From Conus ventricosus (Eukaryota > Mollusca > Gastropoda > Neogastropoda > Conidae), in contig CM031616.1 of the NCBI GenBank assembly GCA_018398815.1, forward strand, positions 29,505,609-29,569,608: a DNA stretch of 64,000 bases. Reading direction: 5' to 3'. This document shows positions 11,695 to 20,090 of this stretch, in pieces. The position numbers and the translations under genes were made by a program. The notes beneath the pieces were generated by a model that searched no databases, was not told the origin of the DNA, and was given only the letters and a program-made list of their open reading frames with translations. Position 1 is the first letter of the stretch, and each line of letters begins with the position of its first letter.

Positions 11695-11822
11695 CTTAAT
11701 TCCAATCTTGAGGTAACTTAATTAAGAACTTAATTAAGAACTAATTAAGAACTTGAAGTAACTTAATTAAAAACTTAATTAAGAACTTGAGGATGACTTA
11801 AGTAAGAACTTAGAAGTGACTT
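11695..11822. repeat. AT-rich tandem array built on CTTAATTAAGAA
   Basis: Variants of ACTTAATTAAGAACTT repeat about eight times with small gaps, later drifting to ACTTAAGTAAGAACTT. The unit is itself nearly palindromic. It lies at the transition between the Polinton-like region and G-rich arrays. Confidence 0.8.
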
Positions 11823-11825
11823 AAG

Positions 11826-11935
11826 TGTGTGCATGCATGGGGTGGGGGTGGGTAGGGTAGGGTGGGGGGTGTGCATGCGTGGGGTGGGGGTGGGGGGGGC
11901 GTGTGTGCGTGGGGTGGGGTGGGGCCAAGTGATCA
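11826..11935 (+). repeat. G-rich minisatellite, G-quadruplex prone
   Basis: Three irregular units begin GTGTGCATGC or GTGTGTGCG and continue with GGGGTGGGGGTGGG blocks. Many runs of three or more G within 110 bp would favour quadruplex formation on this strand. Confidence 0.8.
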
Positions 11936-12025
11936 CAGTAGGGTCGTTTGGCCTAGTTTTGCTTTGCAGGTCAAGTGATCACAGTAGGGTCGTCTAGCGA
12001 TCACAGTGGGGTCGTTGGCCTAGTT
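11936..12025 (+). repeat. Short tandem repeat with AGTGATCACAGTAGGGTCGT unit
   Basis: Three copies of GATCACAGTRGGGTCGT, two followed by TTGGCCTAGTTT, lie directly after the G-rich array. The units differ by a few bases. Confidence 0.75.
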
Positions 12026-12680
12026 TGCTGTGCTCCCCTTTTCTCAACCAGGCTTGCAACTGGCTTTGGCAGAGTTACAGCAATTACTGCTGTAGCCGAG
12101 CTTTATGGCGGCTCTAATCGCCAGTAGTAGTACATCCGTCGTTGTATATTTGGAGCATTTATATGAAGATAGTGCTAGCCACACACTACTCCTCTCCATA
12201 CTAGTAGATGTACTAAGCCGGCCTAGCCCTATCTAGTTTTGCCAGAACCTCCGAAAATCGCCATTCTGTGTGCATAAGTTCAATGATAGTTTGACGCTTG
12301 CTACACAGTTCATTATACTGATACCTAGCTTGTGAAATTTAGGATAGTTATAAAAACACACAGAAAGTTGAATAAGTTTTCTAGCATACGAATCAGACAT
12401 GTTTTACCTCCGCCTTAAGAAATGAACGCCATGTTGGATGCTTTTTTTGTTTTTTAAACATGGCTTTAGCTGTCTCAAGCCAGCGCCCAACAATCAACGC
12501 GTGATGGATTGTTTTTCCTTGGCCAACTTTCAACAATGCAGCGCCATTTTTTAAAAAGGAACCATCTCATCGATAGTCAAACACGTATTGAAACTGGCTA
12601 CATCTTGTTCAGCAATATTTCTTTCATTTTCTTGAACCAACAAACCTTTAAGATAGTCGTTCATTTCCAAAGCAGTCGGT
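12026..12680. other. Intergenic sequence, nothing recognised
   Basis: Ordinary-looking sequence without long repeats. A 63-codon + ORF (12509-12700) has low-complexity hydrophobic composition and no family resemblance, so I do not call it. Confidence 0.3.
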
Positions 12681-13085
12681 TCACTTTTTTCGTTTTCTAG
12701 AAAAGCAATGCTTCTTTCCGGTTTCACTGGTAGAGAACATGCTTCGCCTAATTCTTTTCGACAAATACTCTAACATACAGTTAAAGTAAAACTTGTGGTC
12801 TTGAATAGCACAAACCTGTTCTTTCAGTAACGTTTTAGCCATTTTAAAATAACACACCCAAGCACAGTAGAGAGCACAGTAAACGCGTCCTGCTCGTTCG
12901 GCAGCCAGTGGGAGAATGATGAAACCGGTGTTGGTTAACCTAGTCATGTGAGCGCCGTATTGTAAGCCCCCTGCTAATTGGCCGGCTGTGACATCGGCCC
13001 ATCGCGTGATCGTCATGTCTAGACAACGTCTAGAGACGTCTCGGTATGTCTGAACACGTAGTAAGTAATCGGATACCTGCCCCAC
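12681..13085 (-). CDS. Unidentified 134-residue ORF
   Basis: This is the longest intact frame outside repeats in the first 14 kb. The protein is Arg-rich at the N-terminus (RRCLDMTITRWADVTAGQ), mildly hydrophobic in the middle (YCALYCAWVCYFKM) and ends in a basic tail (FSRKRKK). No family was recognised. Just upstream on the opposite strand is a TATATATAAT sequence, and two copies of a 38-bp repeat follow. It may be a real small gene, a last exon fragment or chance. Confidence 0.25.
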   Translation of the reverse strand: MGQVSDYLLRVQTYRDVSRRCLDMTITRWADVTAGQLAGGLQYGAHMTRLTNTGFIILPLAAERAGRVYCALYCAWVCYFKMAKTLLKEQVCAIQDHKFYFNCMLEYLSKRIRRSMFSTSETGKKHCFSRKRKK

Positions 13086-13185
13086 TGTTTGTATATATAA
13101 TGGGGTGCGTTCAGCGGCTGCTGCTTTCCCCCTACGTTACACTATGGGGTATGTTCAGCCATGCTGCTTTCCCCTACGTTACTCT
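13086..13185. repeat. Tandem duplication of a ~40-bp unit next to a TATA-like box
   Basis: TATATATAAT at about 13091 is followed by two near-identical units (about 13101-13140 and 13145-13181), each running from GGGGTRYGTTCAGC through GCTGCTTTCCCC to CTACGTTAC. This could be a duplicated promoter-proximal segment; function is unknown. Confidence 0.5.
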
Positions 13186-13207
13186 CTGAAAAGTTTGTAG
13201 ATAATCG

Positions 13208-13675
13208 TTATTTTTTGGTTATTGAAGTCTTACTTGTCAGAGAACAGGAAAACACGGGGTCTAGATTCAACCGGTCGAAACGAGCTTTCAGTGGAAGACA
13301 TGCTGGATAAGTGTGTGAATTTTATGCCAAAAATATAACTCAGTTTTAAAAGACTTTAGAGAACAATTAAAGACTGTAGTGTTTTTTACATGAAAGACAG
13401 AGACTCATTTGAAGAATGTTTGCGTGAAAATGATGTTATTGAAAACGATCAGGAAAAACATAGGATTAAGCAAAAACTGAAATCTGAAAAGTTTAGTAAA
13501 TTAGTATTGAAAACGGATAATCCTACACAGTATGTTTGTTTGTAGGGTCGTTATTTTTTGGTTATTGAAGAGAATGTGTGATGGATTATCATTTTTAATT
13601 CATTGTTAAAGCCTTACTTGTCAGAGAACAGAGAAATGTCTGTTCTAAGGTCAGCCGGTCGAAACTGGTTGAGAC
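13208..13675 (+). repeat. Interrupted direct repeat bracketing the small ORF
   Basis: The blocks TCGTTATTTTTTGGTTATTG and CTTACTTGTCAGAGAACAG, followed by CCGGTCGAAAC, occur at about 13208-13285 and again at about 13549-13665 in the same order. The two copies differ by insertions. They enclose the 13390-13545 ORF. Confidence 0.6.
13390..13545 (+). CDS. Unidentified 51-residue acidic/basic ORF
   Basis: ATG at 13390, stop TAG at 13543-13545. The peptide is highly charged with strong coding-like composition (DSFEECLRENDVIENDQEK, then KQKLKSEKFSKL), suggesting a helical segment. It lies between the two members of the direct repeat 13208/13549. No homologue recognised. It may be the end of a longer decayed gene, since weakly coding-like sequence precedes the ATG in other frames. 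Confidence 0.25.
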   Translation: MKDRDSFEECLRENDVIENDQEKHRIKQKLKSEKFSKLVLKTDNPTQYVCL

Positions 13676-13702
13676 CGGCTGAGTTAGAACAGACATTTCT
13701 CT

Positions 13703-13707
<5 letters not shown>
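13625..13707. repeat. Near-perfect 36-bp-stem hairpin
   Basis: AGAACAGAGAAATGTCTGTT at 13625 is matched by its reverse complement ending at 13707, and the inner arms TCAGCCGGTC/GACCGGCTGA extend the stem to about 36 bp around an 11-base loop near 13661-13671. Only one or two mismatches are visible. A (CT)n tract begins immediately after the right arm. Confidence 0.85.
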
Positions 13708-13783
<76 letters not shown>

Positions 13784-13799
13784 TGGACGCACACACACA

Positions 13800-13852
<53 letters not shown>
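13705..13852. repeat. Compound (CT)n-(AC)n microsatellite
   Basis: About 34 bp of CT repeats is followed by about 110 bp of AC repeats interrupted by GGACGC and by ACGC units. The long frames across it on both strands are repeat artefacts. Confidence 0.95.
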
Positions 13853-13855
<3 letters not shown>

Positions 13856-14706
13856 GAAAGGAGAAAACTCACATCATAACTGTCTACAGTTCCAGACACC
13901 AGCGCCAACGGAATATCAGAAGTGTTTTCATAATCCCAAAATAATGAAAGCCTCGAAGAAACCTTTCCTTGTTGCATCCCCCCGTTTCCCAATGCGAAAG
14001 AACGAGATGTTTGAGGCGACGCCAGGGTGAGTTCTCTCCCTTTAACAGCATGGCTGCCAGCATTTGAAAGTCCAGCATGTGGAAGCCCTGCAGGTTATTG
14101 CCAATCATAAGGAAGTTTACAAAATTCAGTGAATGGCAAAGTCCGACAGTTACATTTGCATACATGACATAAATCATTGAGCCAGAGGTAATTGAATCTT
14201 GAGCAAGGAACAAAACAGGTATACCAGTAATCAGTCTGGCGGATTTTGAAACAGGTCAGAAAGTCAGACCAAAAAGATAAGATAGATATAGGAACCATGC
14301 AGTTGGTGATACTCTATTTTAATTGAAAATTTAAACATCTGGCAAAAAGTAAAACAAAGAGACAAATCAGCAAGGCTTTTTCTTTTCCACATTATTTCAA
14401 CCAGTATAATGATTTCAGATTGCAAAATGCTGGAAACAGCCACTTAATGTGAAACTTGTACTCCAAGTGACAGTTGTCCAAATGACATAGTTAAATGTAA
14501 GAAGAGATGAAATAGACTCGTGTCATATTGAAAGGACAGACAAATCTGCATGATTTCTGACTTCTGGAGACAGTTTTGCAAATAGTTGGCCCGTTGCATG
14601 TTCTGTTTTCTTCATTTACTGCTGTTTTGAGCTGATCTTTGGTCTGTTTTGTTATCAGCTTCATTCTGGGTCTTACTTTGTTAACCAAGGGGCGGGATTT
14701 TTCCTC
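13853..14706. other. Intergenic sequence, nothing recognised
   Basis: Short frames on the - strand (14095-14298, 14491-14688) show no family motif. I see no RNA gene or repeat here apart from ordinary A/T-rich sequence. Confidence 0.3.
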
Positions 14707-15392
14707 GGATCCGCGGATTTCCGCAGTAGATCCTTGTTCATTCCGCGTAGCAGCGTGTCAATTCCGCGGGAGCAATCTGTGATTCATGTCTTCAAAAACA
14801 TTGGGTATCATTTATCCACAAACCATTCGAAATTCTTAAACGCTTGGATTCGCAGTTAACTTAGTAACTTTCTCTTCCGGTTTTGCGATCTTCAAAATGG
14901 CGACACGTTGAAGAGACATCGTTTCACACGGAGAAAATGTTTTCTGAAGTCAGGAAGTTCCATACAGATCGGAGACTACCAGAATTCGAGACTGATAGGA
15001 GAGTAGATGCATGGTGGGCAAGTGTGGCAAGAATGGGAAAATACCTAAAAAACTACACTTTCTCGGCAATCCAAAGTGTGAAGTATGCTCTACAGGCCAA
15101 ATCCATGAATTTAATTCAATATTTTGCTAAACTAGACCCAATAACTGAGCCAGTGAATAAACTTCTTGTTCAGAAAATGACATGTGCACGCTCTGAAAAT
15201 GAGAAAAGAAAGCAGAAGAATAGAGAGGAGAAGACTCAGATTGAAACAGAACTGGGGGCAAGTGGATCAGTGCCTACCAAAAGAAAAGCCAAAGATGACT
15301 TGATGGCTGCTGCAAAAAAAGCAAGGCAAGAACACCATGCCTCTTCCCAAAATAAAGAGCTCCACACTTGGGAGCTGGACATCTTGCATTAA
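14707..15392 (+). pseudogene. hAT-like transposase C-terminal fragment
   Basis: After a segment rich in CCGCGGATTTCCGC-type words (14707-14785), a 169-codon frame runs 14883-15392. It contains FHTDRRLPEFETDRRVDAWW and later YALQAKSMNLIQYF, then a Lys/Glu-rich tail. A D-R-x-D-x-W-W block and a long charged tail recall the dimerisation end of hAT-type transposase-derived proteins in aquatic invertebrates; this is inference. The BED-finger end of a similar protein occurs at 41655-42008 next to the same CCGCGGAATTCCGC words. No catalytic domain is present, so this is a fragment. Confidence 0.4.
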
Positions 15393-15470
15393 TTTTGTTT
15401 GCCATTAGGTTGAAAAGGAACTCATTTCATCTACACTTGGTCCAAGTTGTGGAAGACAAAAGTATAGTTG

Positions 15471-15615
15471 ATTAAAAAAAAAAATGTTGGCTTTTTTCCT
15501 TTAAAATTTGTTAATTTCAGTCTCAAAATGCACCAGATTGCACAGAATTGAATGTTAACAACCCAAAATTTTCTGGGGGGGGGGGGGGGGGGGGCATGCC
15601 CCCGGACCTCCCTAG
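15471..15615. repeat. TE tail with poly(G) and GGGGGCATGCCCCCGG palindrome
   Basis: A 20-bp-plus G run (about 15575-15594) leads directly into CATGCCCCCGGACC. The same G-run/CATGC/C-run design recurs at 37917-37942. It probably is the 3' flank of the fragment to its left; in a clean form the word is a perfect palindrome. Confidence 0.5.
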
Positions 15616-15708
15616 ACTATTTCCTCTTTTTTCCTTTATGGATAGTCCCATCTCTGTAACCTGAACTGTTGTTTTCAGGTTGGGTCATTTTGTGTGAGAG
15701 TGTGAAAA

Positions 15709-16830
15709 TGACACGAAAAAGCACAAAGAAGTTACAGTTCTCAGCCAGTACTGACTTCCCCTCTTTGCGTCAAAAGGAGAACTTTCAGAACAGAGCCGTG
15801 ATATATTTCCTCTGGCGAAAAAGCTTGTCCCCAAAAGCCATCCATGAAGATAATGGAGAAAACATGCGGTGAGTCTGCCCCTTCTTACTCGATGGTTAAG
15901 AAGTGGACTGCTGAATTTAGGAGGGGAGAAAGAGCATTGATGATGATGACCGTCCTGGCAGGCCTGTATCTCAGTGCAGTGAAGAAACCATTGCGAAAGT
16001 TCATGATGTGATAATGGCTGACCGACGACTGACTATCAGATTCATAGCCAGTGAGGTGGGGGTCTCCCACATCACAGTACTTGCCATCCTGAAAGAACAC
16101 CTGGCCATGAGGAAGGTATCCGCACGCTGGGTACCAAGGCTTCTGACTCTTGACCAGAAACACACTCGGTTCAACATGTCGCGCGACAATCTTCGCCTGT
16201 TTAACACTGACCCAGAAGACTTTCTCCAGAGGTTGGTTACCACGGATGAGACCAGGTGCCATCACTTTACGCCAGAAACAAAAAGAATGTCAAAGCAGTG
16301 GAAATACATCGGACTCTCCCCCTCCCAAGAAAGCCAGGGTCACCATCTTGGCGGGCAAGGTCATGGAATCAGTTTTCCGGGATGCAGATGGGATCCTGTT
16401 GATTGACTTTCTTGAACACGGGCGCACTGTGATGGGAGAATATTACTCTAATTTACTGCTGCAATTGCGAGCAGCTATCATCGAGAAACACCCTGGAAAG
16501 TTGACCAGAGGCGTTCTCTACCTTCAGGATAACACATCGCTCCACTATTGCCATGGCAACCATTCATAACTGTGGATATGAACTGCTCCAACACCCCCCA
16601 TATTCGCCAGACCTGACCCCCTCTGATTACTACCTGTTCTCGTTTCTGAAGAAACACCTTGTTGGAATCAGGATTCAGCACAGATAATGGAGGCTACAGA
16701 GGCGTTCTATGGTCCCAAGATAGAACCTTCTTCCGCAAAGGGATCCAGATGCTGCAGAAGCATTGGGAGCAGCATGTGGCCTTGAGAGGGGACTATGTTG
16801 AAAAAAACAGGTGAACAAACTTCATACTTT
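15709..16830 (+). pseudogene. Broken mariner-family transposase
   Basis: Starting with MTRKSTKKLQ at 15709, the typical mariner blocks follow: an N-terminal HTH (AVIYFLWRKSLSPKAIHED), a second HTH (FIASEVGVSHITVLAILKEH), the linker WVPRLLTLDQKHTR, then LVTTDETRCHHFTPETKRMS, LQDNTSLH and PPYSPDLTPSDYYLF. The spacing of the last acidic pair fits the D,D34D group. At least three frameshifts (near 15860, 15935 and 16320) and altered catalytic contexts make it inactive. The C-terminal end is separated by a SINE insertion and resumes after 16960. Confidence 0.9.
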
Positions 16831-16959
16831 TTTTTTTTTTTTTTTTTTTTTTGCTGTCCCAACCTCTGCGCCACCTCAGAGGCAGTGCACCCACGCCGCT
16901 CATTCCGACGCCCGTCCACAGCCACACCCTGGTCAGCCACTGCAGCCCTGGCACCTTTC
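16830..16959 (-). mobile_element. SINE fragment inserted in the mariner copy, with 10-bp TSD
   Basis: A run of T (16828-16852, i.e. a poly(A) tail on -) leads into the 3' part of the SINE-like family seen at 842-1736 (GCCACCTCAGAGGCAGTGCA matches its end). The duplication CTTCATACTT occurs at 16820-16829 and 16960-16969. A 5'-truncated copy with A tail and target duplication is the footprint of LINE-mediated insertion. It is younger than the mariner copy it splits. Confidence 0.85.
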
Positions 16960-16960
16960 C

Positions 16961-17065
16961 TTCATACTTGGGCCACGACTTATTTTCCAACCCTTGTATA
17001 ACACAGATCATTTGCATATGGGACTCCAACAGAATGATGGGAATTGAGCAGTATGATGATTAGGT
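16961..17065 (+). pseudogene. C-terminal remainder of the mariner copy
   Basis: Downstream of the SINE the mariner-like frame continues from the duplicated target site (LGPRLIFQPL), ending in sequence I cannot assign further. A right terminal inverted repeat was not identified. Confidence 0.5.
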
Positions 17066-17540
17066 TACTCAGGGTAGTGGAAGATTGAAAGACATGTACC
17101 AGTAAGAAAAGGTCGCCCAGAAAGGGGGAGATTGAATGCTGCATGAGTCAAGTTCACTCAGGGAAGTAGGAGAGTGAATGGTTTGTGAGTTAAGGTCACT
17201 CAGAGAGGGGGTGGGGTGGGGTGGAGAGGGGGGGGCAATGAAATGGTTTGTGAGTTAAGGTCGCTCAGAGAGGGGGTTGGTGGGGTGGAGAGGGGGGGGG
17301 GGGGCGCAATAAAATGGTTTGTGAGTTAAGGTCACACAGGGAGGTGGAAGACTGAATGATATGTAAGGTAAAGTCTCTCTGGGAGCAAGGGGTTGAATGG
17401 TTTGTGAATTTAGGTCACGCGAGGAGAGTGGTGGGGGGTGGAGGCGGCTTGGGTTTGAATGGTATGCAAGTTAAGACTACTCGGGGAAATGGGAGGTTAA
17501 ATGGTATACAATGAAGGTCACTTACAGAAGCATGTGTGAA
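17066..17540. repeat. Degenerate minisatellite, ~50-65-bp unit
   Basis: Around eight to nine units of the form GAATGGTTTGTGAGTTAAGG, TCACTCAGRGAGG, followed by a variable G-rich run repeat with drift. The central units (about 17190-17330) are most alike. Confidence 0.8.
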
Positions 17541-17713
17541 TTAAGGGGAAGTGGGAGATAAAGTAGAAAAAGGGACAAAGGAGGCTGCATCTTTTATACA
17601 GAGTGCATAGTAATAGTAGTAAAGCCAAGATTTTGTGACAAAATAGTACAGGTAAGGGGAGAGCGTTATTAGTCATTGATCACCTTACCTCATCTGTACT
17701 GCTTTGTGTCCAG

Positions 17714-17840
17714 ACCTGGAACCTACAGACCTGAAATGGGCACAAACTGCCAGGTGCTGCATCCTCAGTCCTTTGGTGGCTCCCCGGTTCACATGCCCAA
17801 TGCCTGCCAGCAGAGCACCATCCCCATAAACACAGCAAAG
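17714..17840 (+). CDS. Internal exon of an unidentified + strand gene
   Basis: An acceptor (TTTGTGTCCAG) and a donor (AAG|GTAGGG) frame a 127-bp open exon. Its peptide is Pro/Gln/Asn-rich (RPEMGTNCQVLHPQSFGG, then MPNACQQSTIPINTAK) and gives no family name. It ends in phase 0, which fits the exon at 18602. Upstream exons were not found; a large intron carrying the transposons to the left is possible. Confidence 0.55.
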
Positions 17841-18601
17841 GTAGGGTGCAGTCCTGGGTTTCTGCTGCTTTGCTGCCTTGTGTACAAAGCACTGTCCCCA
17901 AGAACACAGTGAGGTAACCCACAGACACGGGACAAATTTAGTGTTGAATGATCATCTCCTGCTGACTTGGTCAGCCATGTACATGAATGACACGGTGAAA
18001 TTACTTGCATACCCAAACTTTCACCTTGTTCTGTGGGTGCACACTTTGCCACGTAGTTACTGATACCTACCATTCGAACAAGAACATTAAGGTCATCGTG
18101 AGATCATAGCAGAATATAACATTGGTAGTGCTTAAACATAAGCAGTAAGACAATCATTCTTTTGTACCGACATAGGTACTGATCCTGTCGACTTTAGCCT
18201 TTGATTCCGCTGACACGCCATGTGTTTTTGATGCATAGTATGATGCATCTTAAGCAGTGTATAATACTATTATAGTTCAAGGCAACATGCGATGCATGTG
18301 GTTTGATACATAATATGATACATATCATGTGATGTATAAATAATGTGGTTTGATGAACATGAAAAATGTGCATGGTGTTTTTTGTATATCATTCAGTACT
18401 GAATGTTGTCACTTTGATCAATGGAGTAATATGATGAGATATGTGTGGTGTTATGTGTTGTGCTATTGACAATGCTTTTGGTGAAGAATTGTTTAATGTA
18501 CAGTGTGAAGTATCATGTTGTGGTGTTCAGTGCAGTATGTGTCTGGTGTAGTGTCTATGACATGATAACCTGAATTACATGCTATGTCTTTTGCTTTGCA
18601 G

Positions 18602-18697
18602 TTGAAAACCTTCATCACGAGCAGACCTACTTCAGAAAGCTGGCCTACTTCAAGTTATATTTTGACTGAACAGTTCCAGCAGTCATGGCTGCCTTGA
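18602..18697 (+). CDS. Candidate terminal exon of the unidentified + strand gene
   Basis: The acceptor CTTTTGCTTTGCAG is followed by an open frame in the phase left by the 17714-17840 exon. It reads Ser/Thr-rich (TFITSRPTSESWPTSS) and stops at TGA 18695-18697. A poly(A) signal follows at 20057. The C-terminal peptide has no recognised motif. Confidence 0.5.
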   Translation: MKTFITSRPTSESWPTSSYILTEQFQQSWLP

Positions 18698-18919
18698 GTT
18701 GTATTCTGACTTAACAGTACAGCAGCCATTACAGTTAACAGCAGTCATGGCTGCCTCAAGTTATTCTGTGACTGAAGATTCAAAGCAAACAAGGCTGCGT
18801 CAAGTTATGTTGTGACAGTTAACATCTCCTACTATATCCTACCCCATTTCAGATCAAATCATAAATAGGAAATGAATAGAAACAGCTTTTAAAGCTAAAT
18901 AGATTACATAGCTGTCATT

Positions 18920-19190
18920 TAGGGGGGCCTGTGGTCAAATGGTTAGAGCGTTTGCCTGTGTTTAGCCAATAGTTGTGCGTTTGAACCACTTGTGGAGTCG
19001 GAGTTTTTCAGCTTGAAAACCCTCTTGTGAAACCCAGCAGCAGATGAGTATCTGATTCAGTTCAGGGAAAGTTAAAGAAGGTGAAAGGAAAGGAATGGGC
19101 TCTCTCTCATCATGCTGTGCCTTACACACAGTGATTCTGATATTTCACTGCCCTTGTGACCAATAGGCTACGGGAACTTTACCTTTTCAA
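18920..19190 (+). repeat. SINE with tRNA-like head
   Basis: GGCCTGTGGTCAAATGGTTA with AGAGCG gives an A-box-like start, and GTGCGTTTGAACCACTTGTG a weak B box. The following body (to about 19190) differs from the 842 family. It is not a functional tRNA gene: the arms do not pair properly. Confidence 0.55.
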
Positions 19191-20056
19191 ACATATCCTT
19201 TCATTGTGATGCAGCCATATGCAATTCAAAGCAGTATTCCCAATAGCAAGTGATTCTCTTCTTTTAGTTCAATGACTGAGGATGATAAAAAGAAGCACAT
19301 GGAATGCATGCCTCTGTCCATGCCGCTTTTTTATATGTATGTTTATTTATTCAGTCATCTAAAGACAGAATTAAAAGCAGTCATTCAACACACACACATA
19401 AATCTCTCTTCATACACCAGAAGTTTCTTTGTTCTTAAATCTACTGGTGCATTTTTACTTTAAAATTGTTACTCTATGAACAGGTTTTGAGTGTAGTTCG
19501 TTACTTTTTTCAATAAAGTTTTAAAACCGAAATGATGTTCAATCATATTTAGTGTTTTGACAGTCAAACAAGTTGGCATTCTACTTATTGTTGTTCTGAT
19601 AAGACAGTTCTGTATGATTGCAACTAAACTGTCAGAAGAAGTGATCACTGAAAAGCTGAAAAATTTCTCCAAGATCAGGATAAGTAAATGATATAGTGGT
19701 TTTGAAAGAATGTGGCGTTGTATGTGATCAGAGGTTGCTTTGTCTGTAATTTTGCATCAGACAGAATGAAGAAATGTGTTCTTTTTCCTCATCTATTTTG
19801 GATGTTCAGTTTTTTGTTATTGTGGTCATATTTGTCCATATTTGATGTTTTGAATTGAATTTTCAACAAGTTTAATTACAAATATATTGAACTTGTTCAG
19901 TTGGCGAGTTGATATTTGCAATGTTATACTTGTGTTTTATAAAATTTACGCATATTGTAATTTGGTGCACAATATATTATAACCTGTTTCTATTCCCTTT
20001 TAGATGTGAAGTGGTTAATTCTCTCTCCATCCACTGCCCATGTCCTTAGCAAAACG

Positions 20057-20062
20057 AATAAA
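20057..20062 (+). terminator. Poly(A) signal AATAAA of the + strand gene
   Basis: Canonical hexamer about 1.36 kb after the stop of the candidate terminal exon. Confidence 0.5.
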
Positions 20063-20090
20063 GAAATCCTTTTTGTGAAAATGCTGCTTT

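Larger units (their letters stand above)
18698..20090 (+). other. Probable 3'UTR of the + strand gene
   Basis: From the stop at 18697 to the AATAAA at 20057 there is no other gene signal. The first 140 bp contain three variants of a CAGCAGTCATGGCTGCC word in local tandem. A tRNA-headed SINE lies at about 18920-19190. Confidence 0.4.

Noticed and set aside
13595..13992. Long overlapping frames on both strands
   Set aside because: They are created by the CT/AC microsatellite and the hairpin.
14095..14298. 67-residue - ORF
   Set aside because: No motif, no splice signals and ordinary base composition.
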